Shown here: positions 12,685-24,163 of the stretch, in pieces
Layout: the number at the start of each line of letters is the position of its first letter
Position numbering within the stretch: the stretch's first letter is position 1
Assembly (NCBI GenBank): GCA_020631735.1
Contig: CM036201.1
Coordinates: forward strand, 74,662,353-74,726,352
Source: Saccharum officinarum
Taxonomy: Eukaryota; Streptophyta; Magnoliopsida; Poales; Poaceae
DNA length: 64,000 nucleotides
Direction of reading: 5' to 3'
Position numbers and translations under genes: made by a program
Notes under the pieces: generated by a model
Told to the model about the DNA's origin: nothing
Seen by the model: only the letters and a program-made list of their open reading frames with translations
Database searches by the model: none

Positions 12685-13310
12685 GTACGGATCCGTGAGG
12701 CAAAATCAAATTCATTATTTTTTCCAAAAAAAAAACTCACGATCATCCGAAACTCCAATTCTGTCGTTTTCGTTTTTTTTTCGCTCTTCGTAACTAGTAT
12801 GTTTTTCTGGTCGGAGGATGTCCCCTTAATGGACTCGGTATGGATCCGGAGAAGCTCGTGCGAGGTGCGACCTATGCATATATATATAGCTACTACTAGG
12901 TACGTAACGTGGCTCTGTAGACTCCCAAAATAAATCAGGTACGAGTATTGTTAATCGGCGAGCAACGAAAGCTGAGGCGGTCAACATGTCATCGTGGCGG
13001 CAAGCAAGCATGGAGCGTGAGGAAGGCGGCGTGCCTGGCGGGGACAACGTGCCTGCCGCTGCTCATGGTGATCGAGCGCGAGATGAAGATTGACCAGATA
13101 TCGATTCTTACTAATCTTCTATCGGTAGTGGTTAGGTTTGTATAATTGTCAGCATTGTATTCGTTGGGTCAATGTAGTTAGGATACGTGCATCTTGATGA
13201 GAAAAATAAACCATGATGAATTCTCTTGTTATGTATGTCAGGAGGAACTTTGCTGGAGAAATAATAATAATACGAGTAAAGCAGATTGATAGGTACGTCA
13301 AGGATATAAT
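12685..13310. other. Low-copy DNA with one short GC-rich ORF
   Basis: Continuation of the DNA left of the solo LTR. A short frame at 12948-13145 (+) ends in LAGTTCLPLLMVIEREMKID, which could be a membrane-anchored small protein or a first exon. It is not recognised and has no supported start. Confidence 0.3.
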
Positions 13311-13312
13311 TA

Positions 13313-13571
13313 CTCTCTCCATCCCAAATTATAAGACATTTCAAGAATCTTGGAGAGTCAAATGATCTCAAGTTTGACCAAATTTATATAATAAGATAAT
13401 AATATTTATGACACTAATTAAGTATCATTAGATTTTTTATTAATTATATTTTCATAGTATACCTATTTTATGTTATAATTTTTTGTAATTTTCTCTATAA
13501 TTTTGGTCAAACTTATGATGCTTTAACTCTCCAAGATTCTTGGAATGCCTTATAATTTGGAACGGAGGGAG
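13313..13571. mobile_element. Stowaway-like MITE
   Basis: A 259-bp element flanked by TA (13311-13312 and 13572-13573). The inverted termini, about 50 bp long, run CTCTCTCCATCCCAAATTAT at the left and the inverse of ATAATTTGGAACGGAGGGAG at the right, including the shared inner block CCAAGATTCTTGGA. Long inverted repeats, TA target and the terminal motif are diagnostic of Stowaway (Tc1/mariner) MITEs. It is non-coding. Confidence 0.92.
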
Positions 13572-13573
13572 TA

Positions 13574-14492
13574 AGTATTAAAAATAGTGTGAAACCCTTT
13601 TTCGTTCTGCCAACTCATGATATCTCTTTTGTTTACTCCCTTGTTCTTGATGCATATATGCCCATGCATTGCATTAGGGCTATGATTTTTTAACTGAACC
13701 AAGACGCGTGAGCTACGAAGAATTCGTATAGGATGCGAACACGTGAATTCGGTGTTCGTATCGAAATCAAATAGGACGCCAGCACGCCAACTCCAAGTCA
13801 ATGATTCACATTGTCATTTTCAACCGTGCGTTGCAACACGAAAAATATTATCAAACTGTAATTAAAAACGGCGACGTGAATGCTATATATCTATTTATGT
13901 TTTATCATTTCCATACAATTCAAAAGCTATAATTATTTTATGATGACCATGGCATCCATATAAGTTAGTGTTATTAATAATACAACAGTGCCATTAAGCA
14001 TGTGTTAAATTGTGTTAAATTAAACTATGAACTTGATAGATTTTTTTCTTATTGCAAAGTATAGAAATATTTACTTTGGAAGTATATCATAACATTATTT
14101 TTCATATTATTGTACTTGTTTTGGTTGATGTAAGTTTTAATAAGAAAACATTTTATTTCTAATTATTTTAAGTACATCATTTAATAACTTGATAGTAGCA
14201 ATCTTTTTTCGCTTAGAGATTAGAAAAGGGTCAACCGTCTACTGTTACATTTATTTATTGTTTATTTTTCATGTTTATTAGAAAATAAGAAATCACAACC
14301 AAGGTACTTTGTGAAACAAATACAAAATCACAAATATATGAAAGAAATTAGAAGTTCTTAATGGGCCCCTTTGATATTTTGAATCTAAATACCTAAATAC
14401 TAAGAAAAATCTCTCTTGACATCAATCTATGCTTTACAGTAGTATATATTTTGTATATTGAAGTCCTAGATAAGAAAGTGGAGTAGGCACAT
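13574..14492. other. AT-rich DNA, nothing recognised
   Basis: No open frame of note, no convincing terminal repeats and no gene remnants. Confidence 0.5.
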
Positions 14493-14969
14493 ATCTATAC
14501 TAATCCTCCACAAAAGGTGAAATTTATATGAAAAAAATTGATTGAACTTTCCAACGGACTCATTCCATAAGTAAACAATAGAATGGGTTCGCTTGGACAA
14601 CGAAATCAAGTGCGAGCCTTTTTAAAATTTCCATCGTCTTCTATAATACATAAACCATATATGGTGTGGTGGTATTTGTTTGCCCTATGTTTGCTGAAGA
14701 CGCAGGTTCGATTCCTAGTCTCGTTTTTATTGGCCTTTTGACATTTATATATTGACTGCTCGGAAGGCCGCATGATAGCTAACCGGAGTAGGTCGCAATG
14801 GGCCAGATTTGAGCTACCGGGAATTATTCGGACCACAGGCTCGAGTGGGTTATTGGGCTGGCTAAATAAATTAGGCCACAAGAAAGTCCAGACCACCTGA
14901 TAGATAGAAATCTATGGCGAAAACTAAAAAGTGTGCAGAAATTTTTATAATTTATTATTAGGTATAGAT
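14493..14969. mobile_element. Candidate non-autonomous element with tRNA-like segment
   Basis: The left end ATCTATACTAAT and the right end ATTAGGTATAGAT are near-perfect inverted copies about 477 bp apart. Inside, TGGTGTGGTGGTATTTG followed by GGTTCGATTCC (near 14703) resembles the A and B boxes of a tRNA promoter, as in SINEs. No target duplication was found. It could be a small TIR element that carries a SINE-like piece, or the terminal match may be fortuitous. Confidence 0.35.
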
Positions 14970-15380
14970 ATTGATATAGATTTATTTTTTCTTCCTGTTA
15001 CAATGTATGGGTATGTTTGCTAGTATTACAAAAGTCTGGGTCCGCGGAATGTTTCCATGTGGGCGGTTCCGCGGCCGTCGCGGTTACATGCAAGGGACCA
15101 CCTTGTCGACGGCGCCCTCAGTGCCTCGTTCCTGCACGGGCAGTCCCAGTGCGAGAGTATCCGCGACTGCTGCAGCTGCGAGCGTGGGATGCGTGGCCAA
15201 CAGCCGTGGAGCGTCCGCCGCGCAGGCTGCACTAATGACTGCGGAGATGGAGGCGGGGGACCCACGGGCACCTACAAAGGGTAATCTGCCTCGGCGCCGG
15301 AGATGTTGCCTGCTTCCTCTTCGCTCTCCCCCTTCGCACCTCCGTTAGTTCCGGGGTGTCACTCATAGGGCCGCCCCAAG

Positions 15381-15918
15381 TAGAGCTGGGTGGGTCATGG
15401 CACGGTCTTTTGGCACGACCCGAAGCACGGCACGACACGAACACGAGGGTCGTGCCGTGCCCAGAATCTCGGCACGGCGGGCTATATGGCCCGGCCCGCA
15501 TCTTAGGCCGTGCTTGGGCCGGCACGGCACAAAAATGACACGTACACAATTCTACAACTATACAATACAATTTTCTATTATTTACTATACTATCTCTTAT
15601 CTAATTCTTGAATAGATTATAAAAATCATTAAACTTTTATTAAAATAGTACACATAAGATATATATATATATATATATATTATATCACGAGTGGAAAAAG
15701 AAAACTAGTAAAAATATTTTGAGGGCCGTGCTTGGGCCGGCACGATCCGAAGACGTGCTAGCGTGCCACGGGCCGTGCTTGGGCCGAAGAAAAGATTTAC
15801 CGTGTCATATTGGCATGACCCAACGTACCTCCCGTGCCTAGAGGACACGACCCGAAGCGGCACGAAGCACGAGAGGGCCATGCCGTGCCGGCACGGCACG
15901 ACCCAAGTCCCACCTCTA
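15381..15918. mobile_element. Non-autonomous hAT element (538 bp)
   Basis: Perfect 8-bp target duplication GCCCCAAG (15373-15380 and 15919-15926). Termini TAGAGCTGGG and CCCACCTCTA are imperfect inverted repeats of the TAGAGGTGGG type. Both subterminal regions are packed with GGCACGG / CCGTGCC motifs in both orientations, typical of hAT transposase-binding repeats. An AT-rich centre with a short (TA)n separates them. No transposase is encoded. It interrupts the LINE ORF1-like sequence. Confidence 0.88.
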
Positions 15919-16320
15919 GCCCCAAGTACTACCTCTGGGCCGAGGACTCCTTCGACTGTTCCGACGAGGACAGTTCACCTAAGGCTCCCACCTATCTCGA
16001 CGTCGTTCACCGGCAGCCTCGTCTGGTGTTGCCTCTGCCTGTACGGTCACGACTACGCTCCGTCGTGGTCCAAGGCCCTGACGGCCCACCGCAGGGACGC
16101 GTGTCCGAGGCGGAGGCGGCGAGACGGCTACGCGGAGCAAGCGTCGTCGGCCGTGTCCGCAGCTTATCCATAGGCTACCCATCCGCAGCAGGCGTCCGAC
16201 GCTTGCCGGTCCATTAGAGACTTGGGCTGCGGGTGCCCACCTTCTCTTGGCGCCGCCTCTCTGCACCCGACGCAGATGGATGGCAGAAAGTGTTGGCATG
16301 CGACCCTTCGGAAGGTCGCG

Positions 16321-16432
16321 CCGGACCAAGGACTGCTCCAACATGTCCAGAGGAGCTGCGCAGCAAGTGCTTCGCGCCGGACCAAGGACTGCTCCAACAT
16401 GTCCAGAGGAGCTGCACAGCAAGTGCTTCGCG
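16321..16432. repeat. 56-bp tandem duplication
   Basis: Two nearly identical 56-bp copies starting CCGGACCAAGGACTGCTCC, inside the LINE-like frame. The unit is not a multiple of three, so it would shift the reading frame. Confidence 0.9.
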
Positions 16433-17764
16433 CCGGACCCTTCAACTACCTCTCCTCAACGCATCGGGTGGCGACCTGCAAGCTGCCTCCATGCTGCCTG
16501 CATTGCCGGTGCTTTCGGCACCTTGCACGTGACTGCAACCGACCACGCCATGGTGGCTCGGTGGCCATGGGCAACGGTGGTCATCAAGCCCGTCGCTCTG
16601 TTTGCGGCTCCCAACCTCTGCTACCTCCATCGTCGCAGACGGCGACGCTGTGGGTGAAGCTCGGCCTACGACCCATGGCGATTCTTTGGACTTCGGTGGT
16701 GTCGCGTCGGCCTCCTTAGTTTGTGGTCATCGACACAGATGTCGAAGGCACCAAAAAAGCGCATGCAAAAGCATAAGCTTCCTGCGGTGCAAGAGCAACT
16801 GAAGGGTTCACCAGTTGACACAGGCTGCCAGATGGTAGCCATGGCTACTATATTGCCGTAGCTACGACACCTTCCGCCCATGGTAAGCCACGTCGTGTTG
16901 GGATGCCTAGCGGGACCCTTTCCGGTTTAGATCCGTTGACATTGTCACTGCGCCTCGACGCGGGACAAGCCGGTTGGGACATTGCGGATGATCCGATACT
17001 AGTGGAGCTCGTCGCCTCGCTCCCTGTCATCCGAACAGCTGCAGCCCCGGCAATGGGGCCTGCGTCTCCTGTGCGTGTTGCTGCTGCTTCCTCAGAGGAC
17101 GAAGCCCCTAGACCGGCGTCTTCACCCGTGCGTGGCTGTGGGTTGCCGCATGTGGATGGGCTGCCTTCGGGTATTTCTGGGGATGGCACGATAAGCATTG
17201 TGCAGTCTTTCGTCAAAGCCTTCAAGCTCTGCTCCGGCAGCCGCTGATTACGTCCCCACCTAGGTTGCACATCACCAAGGATCCCCAGGTTGCTGATGAT
17301 GATGACATCGTCCCCAGGCGCAGCGCCCATTTAGCTGCCAAAAGCAAGTTCCGAGAACCGAAGCCAGAGGCCCAGGCAAGGAAGGTGCTCATGAAAAGAC
17401 CGAGCTTTTAGTTGAGACGGTGAAGCCTGATGAGGTGTCCTTCGAAGAATTTCAGCGGACGTTCATAGGGCCTCTGTCCCCTAGTAAGCAGGAAGCCATG
17501 CGGGTACTTTTTCCTGTGAGGCACCGGTGTTGTCGTGGTTCGGTGACGGACGCCGAGTAGGCTAAGTATTCCTAACGCTTTGCCTTGTTGTACCAACAGT
17601 AGTTGCTAGGGTCTACCTCTAGCTTGTCGACATTCTTGATTGGTCCTGAACGCTAGTGTCTTACCAGCGGGTTTGGAACAGCCAGATCTTGTCGATGTCA
17701 TGTAACTTTAAAACTTTCATGTCCTCTTAATGAAAAACGGGCTATGGTTTGATTGAGAAAAAAA

Positions 17765-19281
17765 TATTGTAATTATTTGGTGCCATAAATATTGATGTTC
17801 TTTCATGTGAATTTATTCGGATGAGGACAGTGAGACGGAAGGTTTAAGAGGGAGACACGAGACATGAGTCGCTCCAAGAGTCAGCTGTTTTCATCGCCGC
17901 CACACGCACCGTAGGGGCCTTAATTATCTGCTGTGCAAGTGCAACCAAATACTACTGCCCAATTGATTGGTGCGCTAAAACAAGGCACCAATTGGGACAG
18001 CTTATTGGTAGTACGATGGAAGAGGATGTGATTTTATTTTTTATTTTATTTTTTGAGGGGGGAAGAGGATGTGCTCGCTTAGGCATTTGAGAATAATGGT
18101 TTTTACTCAGTGCGATTAGCGTACATGGTTTTTTTTAAACTGATCATTGTACATGTTGCTTAAAGATGATCAGATCAACAAGCATGTTTTTGTTTTTTTT
18201 AGAAACATCAACAAACATATGTGTGAGAGGAAGATGTCACGGTGCGGTCCATCGGCAAGCCAGAACAAGAGAAGAGCCCAAGAGTACAATGGAAGCAGTA
18301 GCACAAGCCCAGCTGCGCCTGGTGAATCGCTGCTCTCGCAGCTGCTACCGTGAGCTGTATTAAGAGAAGGGAAGGAAGCAAAGACTTGACTTTATTAACT
18401 ACTGTATCTTTTGTAGTTATCACTTTTCAGTGCGCGTTAACACGTGTGTATTTGTTATTAACACAAGGTCCATACCAATTTCAATCCAATCTGATCGTGT
18501 ATTTTGAGGCAAGAACGCAGGTTTGCTTATTGTGAAATTTGCATAAATCAGAATGCCGGTGTGTGAATTGAACCAAATGGCTGACACTCTGCCTGATACG
18601 GTGATACCTCGGGGTGTCTGAATCCGAAACATAAATCCAAGCAGCTTTCTCTACCAATCTGAAGGGACTGCTGGGTCTAATCCTGAACCCATGCAATTTT
18701 GCCACATCAGTGATCACACGGCCGCACCCCACACGAGCATGAAACAACCGGCGGCATGCAAAACGATCAGCTGACCATGCTTTCTTCCACGGAGCAGCAG
18801 CCACTGTTCGTCACCGTCCTGATGGCTACGTCTCCACGGAGAAGACGGCATGGAAGGCTTGCTTACAAGACTTGCCTTTGCATGCCAGCTACTGCTAACC
18901 GCTCAATGCATGAATCATGATAGCTCCGCTAGCTGTCTCCATGGAGAGGAAGAGATGAGGAAGCCTCGCATGGCGACGCTACAGCATGATGTGTGATGCA
19001 GTTGCAGGCTTGCAGCATTATTGATGCTGACTTCGCCGGCAGGCCGTCCTCAGGCCAGGCCCAACGCGACACCGTGGCGTACTGCTCCAGAGTCCATGTA
19101 AGCACCGGTGATCCCTACCATCCAAGATAAAGATAGTAGTACCGCAGACTCGTATAGGCTCTTGCAGAGGCGTCTATTGCCTCACCTGTCAAAAAGCTAG
19201 GGCAGCACATAGAGTGTGTGTTGGAAGAACGAGGAGTACATGATGAATCACTTTTCTCCTGACATCTTTTTATACTGTTGG
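17765..19281. other. Intergenic DNA, no gene recognised
   Basis: Contains the short third copy of the dispersed block (about 17860-17935, CATCGCCGCCACACGCACCG). The rest is unassigned. Confidence 0.4.
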
Positions 19282-19395
19282 GTAAAAGAGAAGAGTATGC
19301 CTCGGTTGAGAGAACGAAGGCCTTGTTCCAACCACTGAGTAAAAGAGAAGAGTATGCCTAGGTTGAGAGAACGAAGGTCTTGTTCCAACCATGTC
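19282..19395. repeat. 57-bp tandem duplication
   Basis: Two copies of a 57-bp unit containing GTAAAAGAGAAGAGTATGCC and GGTTGAGAGAACGAAGG, differing at only a few positions. Confidence 0.85.
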
Positions 19396-19498
19396 TATCT
19401 GGCCTAACTTTAATTTGGGGCTAATATTCAATACCGCCTCCACCGGCCATGTCCTCACGCATCCATGTTCGCTTCGTTGAAAAGTCAGGGTGAAAATT

Positions 19499-19563
19499 CC
19501 TGTTCACTGATTTATTGTGAGAGAAAAACACTATCATGACTGATAAGTACAAACGATCAGGCC
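19499..19563. mobile_element. Fragment of small MITE family (CCTGTTCG type)
   Basis: Shares TTATTGTGAGAGAAAAACAC and TGATAAGTACAAACGATCAGG with the complete copy at 21703-21815 and has similar inverted ends. It is shorter, so internally deleted. Confidence 0.5.
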
Positions 19564-19756
19564 GTCACAGTCAGAATAATTTCTAGATTCAATCGTGTTG
19601 CAGCCTTGCAGGCTCCAATAACCAAATCTCATGCCAGTGCCATCGAGAGTGTGCTGGCAGTGGTCCCAGACCGCTCTATGAGTTATCTTGATTCCTGACA
19701 GAGCTTCTAATACCAGCAAAGTCCCATCCAGACAAATGAGAACAACATCATGGGAT

Positions 19757-20236
19757 GTATATTGGTAGAGCGCGGAATCTGGGCCGGATCACTATACCCA
19801 CGAGCCGGCACCCCTCGGGCCTAGGTATATCAGAGCACACAAACAAGTGGTATCGGAACCCATGGTCAAAAAAACCTGAAAAATTCCAGGGTCACATGGT
19901 GATGGGAGAGCTCTTTAACGTCTCGGAGGTAACACGGGTTATATGTGATATGAAGCGTTGGACTCGGGGCCTAAATAACGTCTTCCGGAGATCACACAAG
20001 GTTGTGTGATGTGAAGAGTTGGGTCCGATGTGTAACGGGGGAGATTGTTAGGTTTAGTCTGTAATTTATGGTGGGGGAGCACAACATATAAGGTGGGGCA
20101 GCCCTCAGCTATCAGACTAGTCTTTTGGGTTGAGTTAAGATCTGGATATGTTGTAGGCTCCGATGGACCTGGGCCCGAGGGGCGCTAGCTCGTGGGTATA
20201 ACGAGCCAGGCCGATTCAACGCTGCGCACTCTAACA
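19757..20236. mobile_element. Small retroelement-like structure with inverted ends
   Basis: After the left segment, TGGTATCGGAACC (19849-19861) resembles a primer-binding site for initiator Met tRNA (TGGTATCAGAGC). Near the right, GGGGGAGATTGTTAGG (about 20037-20052) resembles a polypurine tract followed by an LTR start, and 20046-20236 runs TGTTAG...CTAACA. However, the segment at 19757-19840 matches the right segment (about 20148-20236) as its reverse complement (shared CTATACCCACGAGC and CCCCTCGGGC), not as a direct repeat. It may be a rearranged TRIM-like or copia-derived fragment. Non-coding. Confidence 0.45.
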
Positions 20237-20241
20237 AGTGA

Positions 20242-21029
20242 TGTAATGGTAGTATATGAAATATATTGGAGTGATGGAATAATGTCATACAATCTCCCTT
20301 AAAAAATGAGAAGCATATTTGTCAAGTCAAAAAGTTCAAGATTCATTCGTTTTCATAACAAGTAGTCAAAATATAATTAAGTTTAGCGAGTAGAACCTGT
20401 ACAGACAAAGTGTCTATGAGATTATATTAATTTTTAGCAATTGCCTATATATTATATATATAAGAGAAATTTATTAAGATTTAAAGTTTACCGTCTCAAA
20501 AAAAAAAGGGACAACAGGACTTCGGAGTGCATTATTCATCACTATATAATCGTTCAAAACATAATTCCTAATGTGTTGCTTAAACCATCTTGTTTTGCAA
20601 CAGTCCCAAACTGATCGAACTTTTATATAACCATAATAATAGATTTTAGGTTCTTTTTCACACCGGATTTTGACTTGCACGTAGTTAATTACTGCTAAAA
20701 CGGACTCTATCTCGATCGATCAACATGTCGAGGCATGCCGCAGGCGATGCAGGACCACACAGCCAGGTGGAGATGCAGGAGGCATAGCACTGAGACCAGG
20801 GAGGTGTTCGGTCTGTTTTGAGTAGTTTCCATTCGCATGGCAGCATGGAATTTGTGCTAATATCACTTTGCACATTGGTGATTAAACGAACTCTGTTTCT
20901 TCTTCTTCGATGAGATGATGATGAAGGGCAGCGAACGTGCCGGCCGTTTGCGAATAAACGTTTTTTTTTTCACCCTGAACAAGCATGTCGCATGATGGTT
21001 GCCTGGACGATGGATTCAGTTCACTCTCC
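20242..21029. other. Intergenic DNA, no gene recognised
   Basis: AT-rich, with a short A-run near 20500. Nothing assigned. Confidence 0.4.
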
Positions 21030-21067
21030 GGTAGTGGTACTTCCCTCCTCCGGAGACTCGTGACGTT

Positions 21068-21616
21068 GTGGGCTGGCATTCCAGGCTTCCCAGGAGGATT
21101 GGACAACTCCAGAACCTCCACGACCTGCAGCTTTCGGTCAAGGAGGTGCTTGGAGATGACATCAGAATCCTCGCACAGCTAGCCTCCCTCACCAATCTCC
21201 ACGCGAAAATTCAGGCAACTCCTAGAGAGAACATGGTTATCTGCAGGACTGGATTCCCTGTTTTGAAGCATTTTGAGATTGGATGCAGCAGGATGTCATA
21301 CCTCATCTTTGAGGCAGGGGCAATGCCCAGGCTCCAGATGCTGGAGGTATACTTCAACGCTTCAGGATGGGACAAGCACGGCGGTGCACCCACTGGCATC
21401 GAGCATCTGTCAGGGCTCAAGTAGATCACTGTGCGAATTTCGGGCCGAGGTGCCCGGGAATCCAATCGAAGAGCTGCATTGTCCGCGCTAAGAAACGCTG
21501 TTGATGCGCACCCAGGTTGTCCTACAACTGACATCAGGTGTTTCGATGACATGTGGACAGATTTTGACGACTACGTGATGGAGGAGGCGCAGGAGCCTGT
21601 GGACCTGAGTCCCTAA
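21068..21616 (+). pseudogene. NLR resistance-protein C-terminal LRR fragment
   Basis: The plus-strand frame starting near 21068 reads PRRIGQLQNLHDLQLSVKEV, then LAQLASLTNLHAKIQ, FPVLKHFEIGCSRMSYLIFE and GAMPRLQMLEVYFNA. These are leucine-rich repeats with the spacing and wording of the C-terminal LRR region of grass CC-NBS-LRR proteins (Rx/RGA-like), including the conserved exit motif SGLK.ITV and a following Ala/Asp-rich tail. A TAG stop at 21422-21424 interrupts the frame, which then stays open to 21616. NB-ARC and coiled-coil domains are absent upstream; a short LRR-like stretch in another frame at about 20985-21070 suggests a frameshift too. It is a broken relic. Intact family members act as intracellular immune receptors. 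Confidence 0.7.
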
Positions 21617-21702
21617 CTCGTCCGTCCTCACCGTCGGAGGCTTATAAAAGAGAGAAGTACTGTTGTGCGTGTACAAAGACTTTGGGTCACACGCTTCTAA
21701 TA

Positions 21703-21815
21703 GCCTGTTCGTTTCGCTGGTTTATTGTGCTGAAAGCACTGTTCGCTGGTTTGTTGTGAGAGAAAAACACTGCTGGATGGCTACTGATTCTGCTGATAAG
21801 TCCAAACGAACAGGG
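21703..21815. mobile_element. Small MITE (about 113 bp)
   Basis: Inverted ends GCCTGTTCGTTTCG and the inverse of AAACGAACAGGGC enclose two similar internal segments (CGCTGGTTTATTGTG / CGCTGGTTTGTTGTG). No clear target duplication was found. A related deleted copy is at 19499-19563. Confidence 0.6.
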
Positions 21816-22722
21816 CGATCCTCACAACGTGTTCTGCACTGCACTCCCATCAGACCCAACCATTGATTCACCTCGCATCTCTATCTTTCTTTCCACACCT
21901 ACTGCTCTCTAGGTAGGAACCTCGAGCACTTTGCCTAATCAGCTACAGTAAAAAGGGTTTAATTTCCCTTTATGCAGTCTTCAAAGCTTTGTTCGGCGGG
22001 TATTTGCAGCTTTTCTTTGTTGTCTTTTTTCAGTGTGATCTTAGAACTCCAGCAGGTAGAGGACATTCTAAGAAAGAAGACAACCGATTTAATCTTTGAT
22101 GTATTCTTATTCTCTTTAGAGATTATTTTGTGTCTTATTATCCATCTTTTATACTAGTATTTGTTTTTCTTGAAATATATCAAATGTGAGGCACTCTTTT
22201 CAGTGTCTTTATAAAAAAAAGAATATGTGAAAACTGAGCATGAAAGGCATGGGCGCATCAGCGCATGGCCCCTTGCCATCCGACTATCTGAGCTGTTGCA
22301 ACTGGACACATACAAGTGGGGGACAAGACTCGTTCCAAGTTTCGGCTGCCTGCTTCCATCACCACACGCACCGTCCTTATCTGCTGACTGCTACTTACAT
22401 GGACTTTGAACACGTGTAGTCACTCACAGCGGGCCTGGGTGATGTCCTGTTGTTGTTTTTTTTCCTGAAAAATCGTGAATATGGTATCTATCTTCTCTTC
22501 ATTGCTGCAAGCATGTCGCGAGCGAACATGACCTGCCGCGCTGTTGGGTTCTGTTTGGTTGGAAGAATCAAAAGAGACAGAATGGGACGGACTCATTTTC
22601 AAATGTGTTTAGATCAGAGGCACCAACACGTGGAGGCGAAATCATCCCATGCGGGATATTCCTAAAGATGCAGAAGGTGGCGGACCTGTAAATACACAGT
22701 GTGGCACGGGAGCCAGAGGGCA
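21816..22722. other. Intergenic DNA downstream of the NLR relic
   Basis: Includes the second copy of the dispersed block at about 22220-22500 (similar to 3975-4276 plus 7053-7078). No gene recognised. Confidence 0.45.
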
Positions 22723-22730
22723 GTGGCGCG

Positions 22731-23396
22731 TCACTCTGGGCATTCGGGTACTCGAAACCGATCGGTTCGGGTATTCGGTTCCTCGGGTAATTCGGTTACC
22801 TAGGAATTGTAACTGATCGGTTCCTATTTCGGTTTCGGGAAATTTGGTTCGGTTTCGGGTATACCCGACGGAAACCGAAAATTTGAAAAAAAAAGAAACA
22901 ACTCATTCAAATGTAAATTTTGATAGCATTTTGCCCCCTTTTGCCTGCACATAACAGGGAACATTCCACAACCACAACCAAGCAATATTCCACAACCACA
23001 AACATCAAAGTAGCACACACACATAACAATATAACAGTAGCACATGCTGCACAACAGGCAGCTCACATAATAGGCAGCAGCTCACACACATATAAGTCTC
23101 CAAGGCTGCACAACAGGCAGCTCACACACATATAAAAGTAGCACAGGCTGCACGCTGAACAGCAGGCAGTACCTCACACAAAAGTAGCACAGGCCTGTTT
23201 TTTTTCCATCATGGGCCTTCTGTATTTCGGGAAATTCGGTTACTCGAGGCCTGGAACCGAATTACCCTCGGGTATTTCGGGTACTCAGATACTGGAACCG
23301 AACTCGGAACCGAACCCGATCGGTTCGGGTATTTCGGTTCGGGTATCGGGTAGTTCGGTTCGGTTTCGGGAATTCGGTTTTTCGTGCCCAGATTGA
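22731..23396. mobile_element. Non-autonomous hAT element (666 bp)
   Basis: Perfect 8-bp duplication GTGGCGCG (22723-22730 and 23397-23404). Terminal inverted repeats TCACTCTGGGCA / TCAATCTGGGCA match at 11 of 12 positions. Both subterminal arms are dense in TTCGGTT / CGGGTA motifs. The centre has short direct repeats of CACAACAGGCAGCTCACA and lacks a transposase. Confidence 0.88.
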
Positions 23397-23404
23397 GTGG
23401 CGCG

Positions 23405-24163
23405 GCCGCAAGGGAGATACGGAGAGCAGCAGCACGGGGTACCTATTCAAATATATTTGAATTTTTAAATCAATTTCTTTTTAAACATAAACAATACAAA
23501 GGCATGAAATGTGACAAATAAAAATTTTACTTAAAGTATAAAGGAAAACATATTTTCCACTATTTAAATTAATAATTTAGTTAAATCTCATAAAATTGAT
23601 AAAAATCATTTATGTTTTTTTAATGTTTTCTGTTCATGACCTAAAATAGAAGTTTGGGGTGTGAAAATCTTGTTGCCCAAAACTTTTAAACCCTAGGTTC
23701 TTGCAAGCTTACAACAAATTGTAAATAAAATAATAAATCAAGAACATTTGAGTTCAATTAACAAAGTAAGCACATCGTTTCTCTCTTCTTTATAGTGTTC
23801 ATGCAAGTAACGTTACAACAAATGCGTATGCTCAAAGAATTATAAAATAATTTTGAAGAAAACAGAGGAAGTTAACTTTTGTTCATGACCGCACAAGCTC
23901 AACAAGGGTAGCTTGCTGATAATACTATTTCCTTTTCCATGGTATATTGTTTGCTTGAATCGTTAGTTACTAGTTCAATCAACATGTAATAATCCTGAAT
24001 GGTACATTATGAACTAAAAATAATTGACATGAAGAGAGATAAACATGTGTGCTCGTCTTCCTTTGTATCCGTTGGAGCACCAACAGGCATATACATAGCC
24101 CTCATATTAGTGATACACTAATTTACTTCTTGGGTCATTAGTTGCTGATTCAATTGACATGTA
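23405..24163. other. AT-rich 3' flank of WAK copy 1
   Basis: No gene or terminal repeats recognised. It presumably holds the 3' UTR of the minus-strand WAK gene in its right part. Confidence 0.4.

Larger units (their letters stand above)
15020..17764 (+). pseudogene. Decayed LINE ORF1-like sequence with zinc knuckle
   Basis: GC-rich, coding-like DNA on the plus strand, broken by stops, frameshifts and a hAT insertion. Recognisable parts in order: an acidic/aromatic segment at about 15926-16010 (YYLWAEDSFDCSDEDSSPK); a CX2CX4HX4C zinc knuckle at 16495-16536 (CLHCRCFRHLARDC); a basic segment near 17310-17410 (RRSAHLAAKSKFREPK); and a 3' end TTAATGAAAAACGGGC followed by an A-rich tail near 17755-17764. 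Zinc knuckles of this type with an A-rich 3' tail are typical of ORF1 of plant L1-like LINEs. No reverse transcriptase is present, so it is internally deleted or ORF1-only. A decayed cellular CCHC gene is the alternative. Confidence 0.5.

Noticed and set aside
14655..14760. tRNA gene near the GGTTCGATTCC box
   Set aside because: No acceptor or anticodon arm can be drawn; only promoter-like boxes as in SINEs.
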